Positions 6,383 through 11,995 are shown, counted from the first letter of the stretch. The stretch: 11,995 bases of DNA from Lachnospiraceae bacterium UBA1755 (GCA_002314805.1 DCHJ01000078.1:1-11995); one strand, 5' to 3'. A program made the numbers and translations. Notes: generated by a model from the sequence alone, not told the origin.

Positions 6383-6464
6383 GTCTCCGATACGCCTTGC
6401 ATCTGATGTGGCCGTGCCACATGATACGCATTGGCATCTGATGCGGTCCTGTCTCCGATACGCC
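6383..6464 (-). repeat. paired direct repeats around a 7-bp palindrome upstream of the FTR-like gene
   Basis: GTCTCCGATACGCC occurs at 6383-6396 and 6451-6464; GCATCTGATG occurs at 6399-6408 and 6434-6443; between and partly overlapping is the inverted repeat ATGTGGC-CGT-GCCACAT (6406-6422). The order is A-B-dyad-B-A, all repeats in the same orientation. The element lies 30-110 bases before the FTR-like ATG and may be regulatory or simply repeat-derived. The rest of the 6353-6610 gap shows no gene. Confidence 0.6.
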
Positions 6465-6610
6465 CTGATACATGGTGCAGTTTATCGCCCGGACTGCCCC
6501 CGGCATGATTCAGCCTGACAGTATTATCTGAAAGCACTGCAGCATCACTCCGTTATGCGGGCCGCGATATTTGCTCCCGGTCTGCATTTTGGGTACCTGC
6601 ACTGCATGCA

Positions 6611-6838
6611 TCAGCTCTTTGCAAGTGTATTGAAAAGCTCCAGATCTTCTGTCGTCACTTTAACATTTGTGGTAATTGTCTCGCCCTCAGGACCGGTGAT
6701 AGTGATCCCGATTATCGTACCTTCAACTATACCCTTGGCCTTTGCTGCATTTAAGAATGCCGGAAACTTGGGATGATTTCTTGTGAATCTGTCCCAAGCT
6801 CCTTTTATCTTCATTACATCGCCTATACCTAAACCCAT
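6611..6838 (-). CDS. 75-residue conserved-looking protein of unknown function
   Basis: Not assigned to a family. The start is well defined: GGAGG is followed by AT-ATG-ATG, so the second ATG (6838) has the better five-base spacing, giving MGLGIGDVMKIKGAWDRF. The protein has a basic helix (MKIKGAWDRFTRNHPKFPAFLNAAKAKG, about 9-36), then two strand-like hydrophobic stretches separated by a turn (TIIGITITGPEGETITTNVKVT) and a C-terminal helix TEDLELFNTLAKS. The amphipathic, compact pattern and good ribosome site argue for a real cytoplasmic protein. The frame stays open 50 codons further upstream, but that part is Arg/Thr-rich, unstructured-looking and has no ribosome site, so it is excluded. 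A 6-bp dyad (6868-6887) sits just upstream in the probable leader. No partner can be named. Confidence 0.75.
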   Translation of the reverse strand: MGLGIGDVMKIKGAWDRFTRNHPKFPAFLNAAKAKGIVEGTIIGITITGPEGETITTNVKVTTEDLELFNTLAKS

Positions 6839-6841
6839 CAT

Positions 6842-7203
6842 ATCCTCCGTATTTCCAACCGGTCTCGCAGGAGTATATAAGCTCCTGTGTGTCCGATCTA
6901 TTGTCTGTCCGTTATGATACCTTATTGTACATGCCCTGCCCCGCAGTGCCCGCTCAGTCAGACCCTGTCCGGATGAAGTTTTGGTTCTCATCAGCCGCCT
7001 GCAGCAGTCTCTGAATTGTCCCGCTGCGTATCTTACTTCAGAATCAGTTCCACTTCAAAATCAGTTCCACTTCAGAATCAGACCGCAGCATCGGATGCAC
7101 ATATCTGGCTTCTGCAAGCGTCTGCCGTTCCCCGTCCTGCAGCAGTCCTGCAGTGGCGAGTGCCGCATGTGAGCCCGGTATTGACCGGACAGCTGAAATG
7201 ATC
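6842..7203. other. 362-base gap with a 17-bp tandem repeat
   Basis: No gene supported. At 7037-7053 and 7054-7070 the unit TTCAGAATCAGTTCCAC is repeated with one mismatch, and a third partial copy follows at 7071-7082. A small dyad CCGGT-ATTG-ACCGG lies at 7175-7188, just after the GG-peptide stop on the minus strand, without a T-run. Open frames through this stretch are repeat-derived and lack ribosome sites. Confidence 0.6.
6868..6887 (-). promoter_or_regulatory. inverted repeat in the leader of the 75-residue gene
   Basis: CAGGAG (6868-6873) and CTCCTG (6882-6887) flank an 8-base AT-rich loop containing TATATA. On the minus strand TATACT overlaps it as a possible -10, but no good -35 was found. 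Could be an operator or an RNA hairpin. Confidence 0.35.
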
Positions 7204-7419
7204 TCAGCCCAGCAGGAAGGATGCCGGGATATCATCTTCGCCTGCGGTCTTTATGCCTCCGGCGACCATATCCAACTCATCATCCGTGAGAGCCTCAGCC
7301 TTATACAGACCGGCTGACTGCTCGGTCTCAAGGATAAGCTTCTCCAGCTCATCGCCTATGCCTCTCATCCTGACACTGTCTCTGACAGCGAATAACATTT
7401 TCTCAATATCACCGGTCAT
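7204..7419 (-). CDS. 71-residue peptide with double-glycine (bacteriocin-type) leader motif
   Basis: Seen: a charged helical N-terminal part, then EALTDDELDMVAGG at residues 42-55, which fits the double-glycine leader consensus (L-x-x-x-E-L-x-x-V-x-GG). Cleavage after Gly55 would release a 16-residue acidic tail, IKTAGEDDIPASFLLG, without Cys, Lys-rich or Gly-zipper features. The gene overlaps the end of the ECF sigma gene by 11 bases and has its own AGAGGAAG ribosome site, so the two are surely co-expressed. Known: such leaders are cut by C39-peptidase ABC transporters that export bacteriocins and signalling peptides, and serve as recognition tails for modifying enzymes; none is in the window. 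The protein sits where an anti-sigma factor would usually be but has no membrane segment. It may be a secreted signal, a peptide precursor or a cytosolic sigma-partner (inference). Confidence 0.72.
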   Translation of the reverse strand: MTGDIEKMLFAVRDSVRMRGIGDELEKLILETEQSAGLYKAEALTDDELDMVAGGIKTAGEDDIPASFLLG

Positions 7420-7930
7420 TTATACTTCCTCTCATTTTCAGCATCGCCCTGTTTCTGATGACACGTACGTTGCTCACGCTGGTATCCAGCCGTGCGGCGA
7501 TCTCTTCATCATTCATATCATTAAAATATTTCAGGACCACAACCTGGCGGCTTCTTTCATCCAGTACCGAAAGTGCCTCAGCTACCTGTTCACGCATTTC
7601 CATCAGTCTGACCGCGGCGTCCACCGGACTCACCGATGGTTCCTCGAATACTCTGAACGCTCCATCGGCTTCATCCGGGCTCTCATCCAGACTGTAATCC
7701 TGTTTCCTGCTCCTGTACCATGAGATCAGCTTCCTTTTTGCTATGATATAAAGCCATGCCACCTCGTCACATCGCGCGGCATCAAACTCTGCTTTATGCT
7801 TATCCACGCTCAGAAAGGTATCCTGCATAATATCCTCGGCATCCTGCTGACTTCCGGTATGTCCCTTCAGATATCTCACAAGATTGCCCGACTGCTCATT
7901 ATACAGTTTCTCAACCCATGCACTGTCCAT
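7409..7930 (-). CDS. ECF-type sigma-70 family RNA polymerase sigma factor
   Basis: Seen, 173 residues from ATG 7930: region 2 (about residues 12-76, with QDAEDIMQDTFLSVDKH and WLYIIAKRKLISWYRSRK) and region 4 (about 117-170, LDERSRQVVVLKYFNDMNDEEIAARLDTS with the helix-turn-helix ending in NVRVIRNRAMLKM), joined by an acidic linker; region 3 is absent, as in ECF factors. GGAGGAATT directly before ATG 7930 fixes the start; the 19 upstream in-frame codons lie in the probable promoter. Known: ECF factors direct RNA polymerase to a small regulon and commonly activate their own promoter. No anti-sigma gene is adjacent; instead the stop overlaps the GG-motif peptide gene by 11 bases. The regulon is unknown apart from a candidate autoregulatory site just upstream. 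Confidence 0.93.
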   Translation of the reverse strand: MDSAWVEKLYNEQSGNLVRYLKGHTGSQQDAEDIMQDTFLSVDKHKAEFDAARCDEVAWLYIIAKRKLISWYRSRKQDYSLDESPDEADGAFRVFEEPSVSPVDAAVRLMEMREQVAEALSVLDERSRQVVVLKYFNDMNDEEIAARLDTSVSNVRVIRNRAMLKMRGSINDR

Positions 7931-7965
7931 AATTCCTCCGGTGCGCGGGCGTCCCTGTTTTGTCA

Positions 7966-7991
7966 TACGCCCCGCCGTGACTAACATTACA
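7966..7991 (-). promoter_or_regulatory. candidate ECF-type autoregulatory promoter of the sigma gene
   Basis: Minus strand TGTAAT (7986-7991) and CGTA (7966-7969) are 16 bases apart, resembling ECF promoters (AAC-type -35 and CGT-type -10). The -10 overlaps the arm of a 6-bp dyad, GGGCGT (7947-7952) and ACGCCC (7967-7972), which would lie in the 5' leader just before the ribosome site. No good sigma-A promoter was seen here. Confidence 0.4.
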
Positions 7992-8030
7992 ATTTTTATT
8001 AATTTCTTTCATTTATTTTGAACTGCCCTA

Positions 8031-8164
8031 TAGCGGTCCGACAGAGCCGTCTCTCAACGATGCAGTAGTGGTCCGTCTGAGCCGTCTCTCAGCGATGCAA
8101 TGGCGGTCCACCAGAGCCGTCCCTCGGCGATACAATAACGGTCCGTCGGAACCGTCCGCCGATG
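8031..8164. repeat. 35-bp tandem repeat, about 3.8 units
   Basis: Units begin at 8031, 8066, 8101 and 8136 (last one diverged and partial). Each reads TAGNGGTCCG..GAGCCGTC..CTC..CGATGCA, with roughly 70-85% identity between units and no spacers. The period is not a multiple of three, so it is not a coding repeat. It sits about 40 bases upstream of the ECF promoter candidate. The remaining gap to 8248 shows no gene with a ribosome site. Confidence 0.85.
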
Positions 8165-8248
8165 GTAACCGATATGGCCTTTTTCCTGCCAAAGCATTGC
8201 GCAGCAGCCTCAATAAGTATATCAAATCTTTAACCGATTTTGTACCTG

Positions 8249-9346
8249 TCATGAAACCGGCTTTGGAGTGGCTTTTGAGTATTCTTCCAAAGCTGAAATA
8301 TATGAATCTGCCGCCCTGCATATATCCCCCGGATCCTCTGAGGATGACAGATAATTTTCAAGCCTGCCTCCCTGACGGTATGATCCGTCCTCTATCCCCA
8401 GGAAAAGCCTTGCCAGAAAACCGTCATAGGTTCCAAAGGCTTTGACGATACCATGCATATCCGCAAGGATCTCGTCCCTGAGCACAGCGGGAATTGCGGG
8501 CAGCTCCGGTTCCCCTGCCGGCTGCTTCTGCTGTATAAAGTGTGCCAGCTCATGATTTTTCCTGATAATAAGTGAAATCTGCTCCCATTTTTGAGGAGTC
8601 AGATCCTGCAATGCGCACCCGCAATTCATATCTATTTGTGGCATATACTCCGGTTTTGCAATGTCGCCGGAGGTGACAGTCTGATTGCTGGCACTCTGAT
8701 TGCTGCCGGGCTTATAACTGTCGCTCTCATAATTGCCGGGCTTATAACTGTCGCTCTCATTGCTGTCGGTCTCATAGCTGTCGCCCTCGTTGCTGTCGTC
8801 CTGATTGCTGCCGGTCTGATTGCTGTAACTCTGATAGCTGTCGCTTTGATTGCTGTAACTCTGATAACTGTCGCTCTCATAGCTTTCGCTCTCATAACTG
8901 TCCCGCTCATAGCTTTCGCTCCTATAACGGTCTGATCCTATCACGCTCCTGCCATGCTTCTGATATGCACGCTTAAGCTCATCACAGCTGATGCCGCTGT
9001 AGCCGCCCCTGCTCAGGATGATAAGTGTCACCTTTTTCATCGTGGAATGATCCAGCAGCCCTTTAATAAGAGCTGCACCCATAGATGACGGCACGGTGCG
9101 GGATGCATCTCTGTATGTTAATGCAGTCACTGCTTTTTCAAAATCAGGTCGTTCAAAAAAATACACCGTTTCCACCGGACCTGCCGGAGTCGATTCTGCC
9201 GTGTACTTATCCCTGTCGCTTTCTGTGAAGCTTATATCCATCAGACTGGGAAATCTGAGTTTCAGTTTTTTAATGAAATGTTCCATATGGGTCACCATAT
9301 TATGCAGTTCCGGTGTAAGTAAAAAACGCAAGTCCAAAAATATCAT
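8249..9346 (-). CDS. putative HExxH metallopeptidase-like protein with pentapeptide-repeat linker; 5' end possibly damaged
   Basis: Family not named with certainty. Seen, 365 residues from ATG 9346: an N-terminal globular part (about 1-135; notable YRDASRTVPSSMGAALIKGL and VTLIILSRGGYSGI), a 16-fold pentapeptide repeat of XXS(Y/N)(E/Q/K) at about 141-220, and a C-terminal domain (about 225-365) with CGC, then RKNHELAHF (H265-E266-x-x-H269), then RDEILADMHG (E292, D296) and LFLGIEDG..GGRLENY. HExxH followed by ExxxD about 22 residues later is the zinc-ligand arrangement of gluzincin peptidases, so a zinc-dependent activity is a reasonable inference, not a demonstration. No signal peptide or membrane helix, so it is probably cytoplasmic. 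ATG 9346 lacks a good ribosome site; coding-like sequence continues in frame upstream behind a TAA at 9359-9361. GTG/ATG choices at 9298 and 9286 are also possible starts. Confidence 0.7.
   Translation of the reverse strand: MIFLDLRFLLTPELHNMVTHMEHFIKKLKLRFPSLMDISFTESDRDKYTAESTPAGPVETVYFFERPDFEKAVTALTYRDASRTVPSSMGAALIKGLLDHSTMKKVTLIILSRGGYSGISCDELKRAYQKHGRSVIGSDRYRSESYERDSYESESYESDSYQSYSNQSDSYQSYSNQTGSNQDDSNEGDSYETDSNESDSYKPGNYESDSYKPGSNQSASNQTVTSGDIAKPEYMPQIDMNCGCALQDLTPQKWEQISLIIRKNHELAHFIQQKQPAGEPELPAIPAVLRDEILADMHGIVKAFGTYDGFLARLFLGIEDGSYRQGGRLENYLSSSEDPGDICRAADSYISALEEYSKATPKPVS
8686..8925 (-). repeat. 15-bp tandem repeat, 16 units, encoding the pentapeptide linker
   Basis: Sixteen consecutive 15-base units of the type TGCTGTCGCTCTCAT (plus strand) inside the metallopeptidase gene. 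Two adjacent 30-base blocks (8701-8730 and 8731-8760) differ at only two positions, pointing to recent duplication. The encoded linker is polar, acidic, rich in Ser, Tyr, Asn, Gln and Glu, and probably disordered. It also produces a misleading hydrophobic open frame on the plus strand. Confidence 0.92.
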
Positions 9347-9358
9347 TAAACCTGAGAT

Positions 9359-9433
9359 TTACATCCCCGTCTTCCATGGATTGTCATCGGCTGACCAAAA
9401 AGCAACATAGTCCGAATCATAAAAAGCACGCAC
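9359..9433 (-). pseudogene. possible severed 5' end of the metallopeptidase gene
   Basis: From GTG 9433 the minus strand encodes VRAFYDSDYVAFWSADDNPW followed by KTGM and TAA (9359-9361). This is in the same frame as the ATG at 9346, with five codons between the TAA and that ATG. The residue mix looks like genuine protein. There is no ribosome site at either start, and an in-frame TAA lies just before the GTG (9437-9439). A nonsense mutation or a base error in one longer gene is the simplest reading. Confidence 0.4.
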
Positions 9434-9522
9434 TTTTTAACGTTTTGTTTGTACAAAGTTTTTGGATCAAGCAGGAGACACTGCCTGAGCCAGTTGAATT
9501 ACTGCAGCTTTCATCATTACGA

Positions 9523-9560
9523 AAAACCACCCCGGACCCAAAGTGTACCGGGGTGATTTT
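9523..9560 (-). terminator. intrinsic terminator after the PH-domain gene
   Basis: On the minus strand, CACCCCGG (9548-9555) pairs with CCGGGGTG (9528-9535) across a 12-base loop; A/U pairs and one G-U wobble extend the stem, and GTTTTTC follows. It lies 20-55 bases after the stop at 9579 and would end the symporter-PH transcript. Confidence 0.82.
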
Positions 9561-9578
9561 CCGCACTATTGTTTTATT

Positions 9579-9974
9579 CTATTTTCCCATAGCCCACTCA
9601 AAGAGTTCTTTTCGCCCTCCCTGGGTATTGGTAAATACATATTCTTCGCCTGCCGCGCTGATCGCCAGCTTAGAAAAAAGCTTCTTCTCAAAGCAAAAGC
9701 CTGTGACCGCTTCTTTTTTGATCACCTTGATCTCTCCCGAGCCCAAAGCGCCGGCCAGGATGATGATCAGCCTCTGATCCGTCACTGCAAGCATCTTTCT
9801 GTTGGCTTCATTGACTCCGGTCAGCACACAGTACAGCTCTTCTCCGGGTTTTATCATCGGTCCCAGTATTTTGAGCTCCTTGCGCATCCAGTACTCACTG
9901 TACTCACCCAGGTCTCTCAGCCTTTTTTCCAGGTCATGTTTTTCCAAATCGATACTATGCTCCAACAGATTCAA
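9579..9974 (-). CDS. small PH-domain-like (YokE-type) protein
   Basis: About 131 residues: a charged N-terminal helix (EKRLRDLGEYSEYWMRKELKI) followed by a bacterial PH-like fold: MIKPGEELYCVLTGV, then RKMLAVTDQRLIIILAG, IKVIKKEAVTGFCFEK, the ISAAGEEYVFTN strand, and a final helix KELFEWAMGK. The AVTDQRLIII signature (new strand after a short turn) is typical of YokE-like/bPH proteins, whose function is mostly unknown. The start is uncertain: the listed one is TTG 9974, five bases after the symporter stop, with no clear ribosome site, so translation is probably coupled; a downstream TTG with GGAG about 12 bases before it is an alternative. Same transcript as the symporter, closed by the terminator at 9523-9560. 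A role in the symporter's regulation is not shown. Confidence 0.82.
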   Translation of the reverse strand: MNLLEHSIDLEKHDLEKRLRDLGEYSEYWMRKELKILGPMIKPGEELYCVLTGVNEANRKMLAVTDQRLIIILAGALGSGEIKVIKKEAVTGFCFEKKLFSKLAISAAGEEYVFTNTQGGRKELFEWAMGK

Positions 9975-9979
9975 TATTA

Positions 9980-11299
9980 TTACTTGCTATTCTTGAGAAC
10001 CGAATCCTCGCTGACATAGCCCAGCTTCTTAGCGATACAGCAGGTACATGTAAGGTCACCGGTTACATTGAGGGCTGTACGTCCCATGTCGAGGATAGCA
10101 TCGATACCGAGGATCATTGCATATGCACCGGCAATAACTGTACCCGGCTCGATCGGCATATTGATACCCTGCATTACCATTGCAAGCATGATCGCACCTG
10201 CGCCCGGCACACCTGCTGTTCCGATTGAAGCCAGAGTTGCAAGGAGGATGATCATTGCGATCTCGCCGCCTGTGAAAGGCCTGCCTATGCATGAAAGAAC
10301 AAGGAAGGTTGCGCAGACACCCTGATAGATAGCTGTACCATCCATGTTGATCGTTGCACCGAGCGGAAGTGAGAATGCATATACTTCCTTGTGTACGCCG
10401 AGATTCTCAGCTGCCTGGAATGTAGTGGGAAGTGTTCCGTTGGATGAACGTGTAACAAATGCCGTGATGAAAGGAGTCCTTGCCTCCTTAAAGAAGGTAC
10501 GGATCTTGATCCTGTAGATCTTGAGAAGTCCGCCATATACAAGTACGATATGGATAGCATATCCGAGGAAGCAGGCAATTGTTACTATGAGCAGCGCACC
10601 TGCCACCTTTGCTCCGTTCTTGGCAAATACCTCCGCAATAAGCACTGCAACACCTATCGGAGCATACTGCATGATACCTGAAACTATCTTCATCATGATC
10701 TCACTGAGACAGTCAAAGATGTTATAGGTAGTCATAGAGATAGTTCTGATCCTCTCATTGTCCGATACCTTCATGTAGCTCAGGCAGATTCCGAACAGCA
10801 ATGCAAAGAAGATCACCTGAAGCACATTTTCATTTACAAGTGCAGTCAGTACACTGGTCGGGACGATCTCAGCTATTACCTGCCATACATTGGTATCTGC
10901 AAGCTTTCCTTCTGCCTCTGCTGCAAGCTCTGTAACAGCTGCAAGATCAGCCTGGGGCTTGAAGATCGCACCCATAGCCAGACCGATGCATACACCGATA
11001 GCTGATGTAATAAGATAAATAATGATAACGCGAATTCCTACCTTACCTACATTGGCGGGAGAAACCGATGATGCACCTACTACGAGTGATCCCACGATGA
11101 TAGGTATGATTATCATCTTAAGCAGTCTTGTGAATATGGTTCCGAACATACTGATCCACTTCGGAAGAGCAGTCACTCCGCAAGATGCCAGGATGATACC
11201 TGCCACAGCGCCTACTGCAAGTCCGATAAGGATCTTGTATAGGACGTTGAAGTCAAGATAAGCCCTGAAAAAGCCTTTTTTCTTTGGTACGTTTGCCAT
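9980..11299 (-). CDS. dicarboxylate/amino acid:cation symporter (DAACS family)
   Basis: Seen, 439 residues from ATG 11299, with GGAGG seven bases upstream (the frame opens two codons earlier at a TTG that overlaps the ribosome site). It has several long hydrophobic segments and all DAACS transport-core signatures in order: SSNGTLPTTFQAAE (hairpin 1), LPLGATINMDGTAIYQG (the unwound helix 7 that binds Na+ and substrate), GVPGAGAIMLAMVM (hairpin 2) and ALNVTGDLTCTCCIAKKLG (helix 8). Known: these inner-membrane trimers take up glutamate, aspartate or C4-dicarboxylates with Na+ or H+ by an elevator mechanism. SSN replaces the more common SSS and the helix 8 stretch contains TCTCC, so the exact substrate cannot be read from sequence. 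It is followed after five bases by the PH-domain gene. The promoter is upstream at 11355-11384. Confidence 0.94.
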   Translation of the reverse strand: MANVPKKKGFFRAYLDFNVLYKILIGLAVGAVAGIILASCGVTALPKWISMFGTIFTRLLKMIIIPIIVGSLVVGASSVSPANVGKVGIRVIIIYLITSAIGVCIGLAMGAIFKPQADLAAVTELAAEAEGKLADTNVWQVIAEIVPTSVLTALVNENVLQVIFFALLFGICLSYMKVSDNERIRTISMTTYNIFDCLSEIMMKIVSGIMQYAPIGVAVLIAEVFAKNGAKVAGALLIVTIACFLGYAIHIVLVYGGLLKIYRIKIRTFFKEARTPFITAFVTRSSNGTLPTTFQAAENLGVHKEVYAFSLPLGATINMDGTAIYQGVCATFLVLSCIGRPFTGGEIAMIILLATLASIGTAGVPGAGAIMLAMVMQGINMPIEPGTVIAGAYAMILGIDAILDMGRTALNVTGDLTCTCCIAKKLGYVSEDSVLKNSK

Positions 11300-11354
11300 A
11301 ATCAACCTCCAATTATTCTACGGCTGTACACCGCATTATTTTATTCCTGCTCAC

Positions 11355-11384
11355 ATTATAATACAGGGCAGATTAGTATTGGAA
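11355..11384 (-). promoter_or_regulatory. probable promoter of the symporter gene
   Basis: Minus strand TATAAT (11355-11360), a perfect -10, preceded at 18 bases by TTCCAA (11379-11384), a weak -35. The transcript would begin near 11348, about 50 bases before the ATG. A weak -35 beside a dyad (11405-11423) suggests control by an activator. Confidence 0.55.
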
Positions 11385-11404
11385 TTAGATTTTTACCCGG
11401 TTTT

Positions 11405-11423
11405 TTTGTGCAATCTGCACAAA
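11405..11423. promoter_or_regulatory. perfect 8-bp dyad, candidate operator
   Basis: TTTGTGCA-ATC-TGCACAAA: perfect arms around three bases. It is not followed by a T-run in either direction (T7 precedes it on plus), so it is unlike an intrinsic terminator. It lies just upstream of the symporter's -35, between that gene and the LacI-type regulator gene. Confidence 0.45.
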
Positions 11424-11509
11424 CATGTTCCTGACCCGCTGCAACAGCAGCAAATCCTGCTCTGGCTTCTGATTCACACCTTATGAGCTGCCCTGCATCA
11501 TGCGGCTGT

Positions 11510-11995
11510 TTACCAGCCTCTGAGATCCCATTCCTGATGAGCATTAATGTCTGTAGACTTTCTGACTATCATCCTGCCTGCAAGTCTGATATGATCACAT
11601 TTCTCCGGTCCGTCTTTTATCATATCTACCAGCATGGTTACGGATCTATAGCCCATTTCAAACTTCGGTGTCTCCACTGTAGTCAGTGTGGGCTCTATCA
11701 GTGTGGTAACGAACAGTCCGTCTGCTCCTGCTACGGCTACATCCTCAGGAACGGACTTTCCGTTTTCCTTAAGCGCCTTTATTGCTCCTATGGCCATCTG
11801 GTCGTTTTCTGATATTAATGCAGTCCAGGTCACGCCCCTTTTCAGTGCTCTGGTCATTTCAACATATCCGCTCTCTGCCATATAGTCGCCGCGGATGATC
11901 TGTTTTTTTCTGAACTTCAGTCCATGCATCTTATAGCATTCCTCGCAGGCGGTCAGTACCTCTGAAGCCGTCGCATAATCTCTGCCGACAAGAAC
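11510..11995 (-). CDS. LacI-family transcriptional regulator, ligand-binding domain; N-terminus off window
   Basis: The frame is open to the right edge (162 codons), so the DNA-binding domain and most of the first sugar-binding lobe are outside. Seen: VLVGRDYATASEVLTACEEC at the edge, GDYMAESGYVEMTRALKRG, ALISENDQMAIGAIKALKENGKSVPEDVAVAGADGLFVTTLIEPTLTTVETP, and GYRSVTMLVDMIKDG. The N-D-xx-A-xGAxxAL and VAVAGxDGxxxxxxxxPxLTTV patterns are standard for the periplasmic-binding-protein-like effector domain of LacI/GalR regulators. An apparent internal ATG at 11929 is not the start. The effector is unknown; it reads towards the symporter gene and could regulate it, but the 200-base gap with a separate promoter shows they are not simply one operon. 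No clear terminator follows its stop. Confidence 0.93.
   Translation of the reverse strand, partial: VLVGRDYATASEVLTACEECYKMHGLKFRKKQIIRGDYMAESGYVEMTRALKRGVTWTALISENDQMAIGAIKALKENGKSVPEDVAVAGADGLFVTTLIEPTLTTVETPKFEMGYRSVTMLVDMIKDGPEKCDHIRLAGRMIVRKSTDINAHQEWDLRGW

Noticed and set aside
6842..6991. N-terminal extension of the 75-residue protein.
   Set aside because: Arg/Thr-rich, no ribosome site, and a clear GGAGG precedes the internal ATGATG.
8031..8164. Possible CRISPR array.
   Set aside because: Units are directly adjacent, imperfect and have no unique spacers; no cas genes nearby.
8591..8935. Plus-strand frame encoding a very hydrophobic repeated protein (ALIAVGLIAVALVAV type).
   Set aside because: It is the antisense reading of the 15-bp repeat in the metallopeptidase gene, with no ribosome site; the minus-strand frame extends far beyond the repeat into normal protein.
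11405..11423. Terminator of the LacI-type gene.
   Set aside because: On the minus strand the stem is followed by A7, not T; on plus the T-run comes before the stem.
11356..11544. 62-codon minus-strand frame after the LacI-type gene.
   Set aside because: Overlaps the regulator's end in another frame, the dyad and the symporter promoter; no ribosome site.

Overview
The window looks like chromosome of a low-to-mid-GC Firmicute, most likely a Clostridia/Lachnospiraceae member. This is inferred from protein style (ComEA with SLBB plus HhH domains, a stand-alone ferredoxin-thioredoxin-reductase-like protein, an L-cysteine desulfidase family enzyme, a DAACS symporter), from strong GGAGG-type ribosome binding sites and from sigma-A-like promoters. 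No tRNA, rRNA, complete insertion sequence or CRISPR array was seen. Almost all genes are on the minus strand; the clear plus-strand items are the yhcC-like gene and a broken ATPase fragment.

Layout: (1-1850) an apparent minus-strand operon from a good promoter: ComEA-like putative lipoprotein, Asp23/Gls24 protein, and a G3E (CobW/COG0523) metallochaperone-type GTPase cut by the left edge, with overlapping or nearly abutting genes. (1860-4600) an L-cysteine desulfidase family gene with its own promoter, flanked on both sides by debris of two different ATPase families: an N-terminal P-loop fragment on plus and a C-terminal DUF4143 fragment on minus. (4600-6350) a YhcC-like radical SAM gene with an unusual Ser/Gly-rich insertion, convergent with a small CPC/CMC/CHC protein; both genes end inside one symmetrical hairpin. 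(6350-8250) a repeat-rich stretch with a 75-residue orphan protein, then an ECF sigma factor gene overlapping a 71-residue peptide with a double-glycine leader motif, with an ECF-like promoter candidate and a 35-bp tandem repeat upstream. (8250-9440) a HELAH-containing putative metallopeptidase with a pentapeptide repeat linker and a coding-looking 5' extension interrupted by one stop codon. (9520-11400) a dicarboxylate/amino-acid:cation symporter followed by a small PH-domain protein and a terminator. (11510-end) the ligand-binding part of a LacI-type regulator cut by the right edge.

Working together: the first three genes probably form one transcription unit, as do the symporter and PH gene, and the sigma factor and GG peptide. 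The most interesting candidate for a little-described system is the ECF sigma/GG-motif peptide pair. The metallopeptidase next to it is a second unit worth examination. The rest is largely ordinary accessory and housekeeping content, unusually rich in short tandem and inverted repeats between genes.
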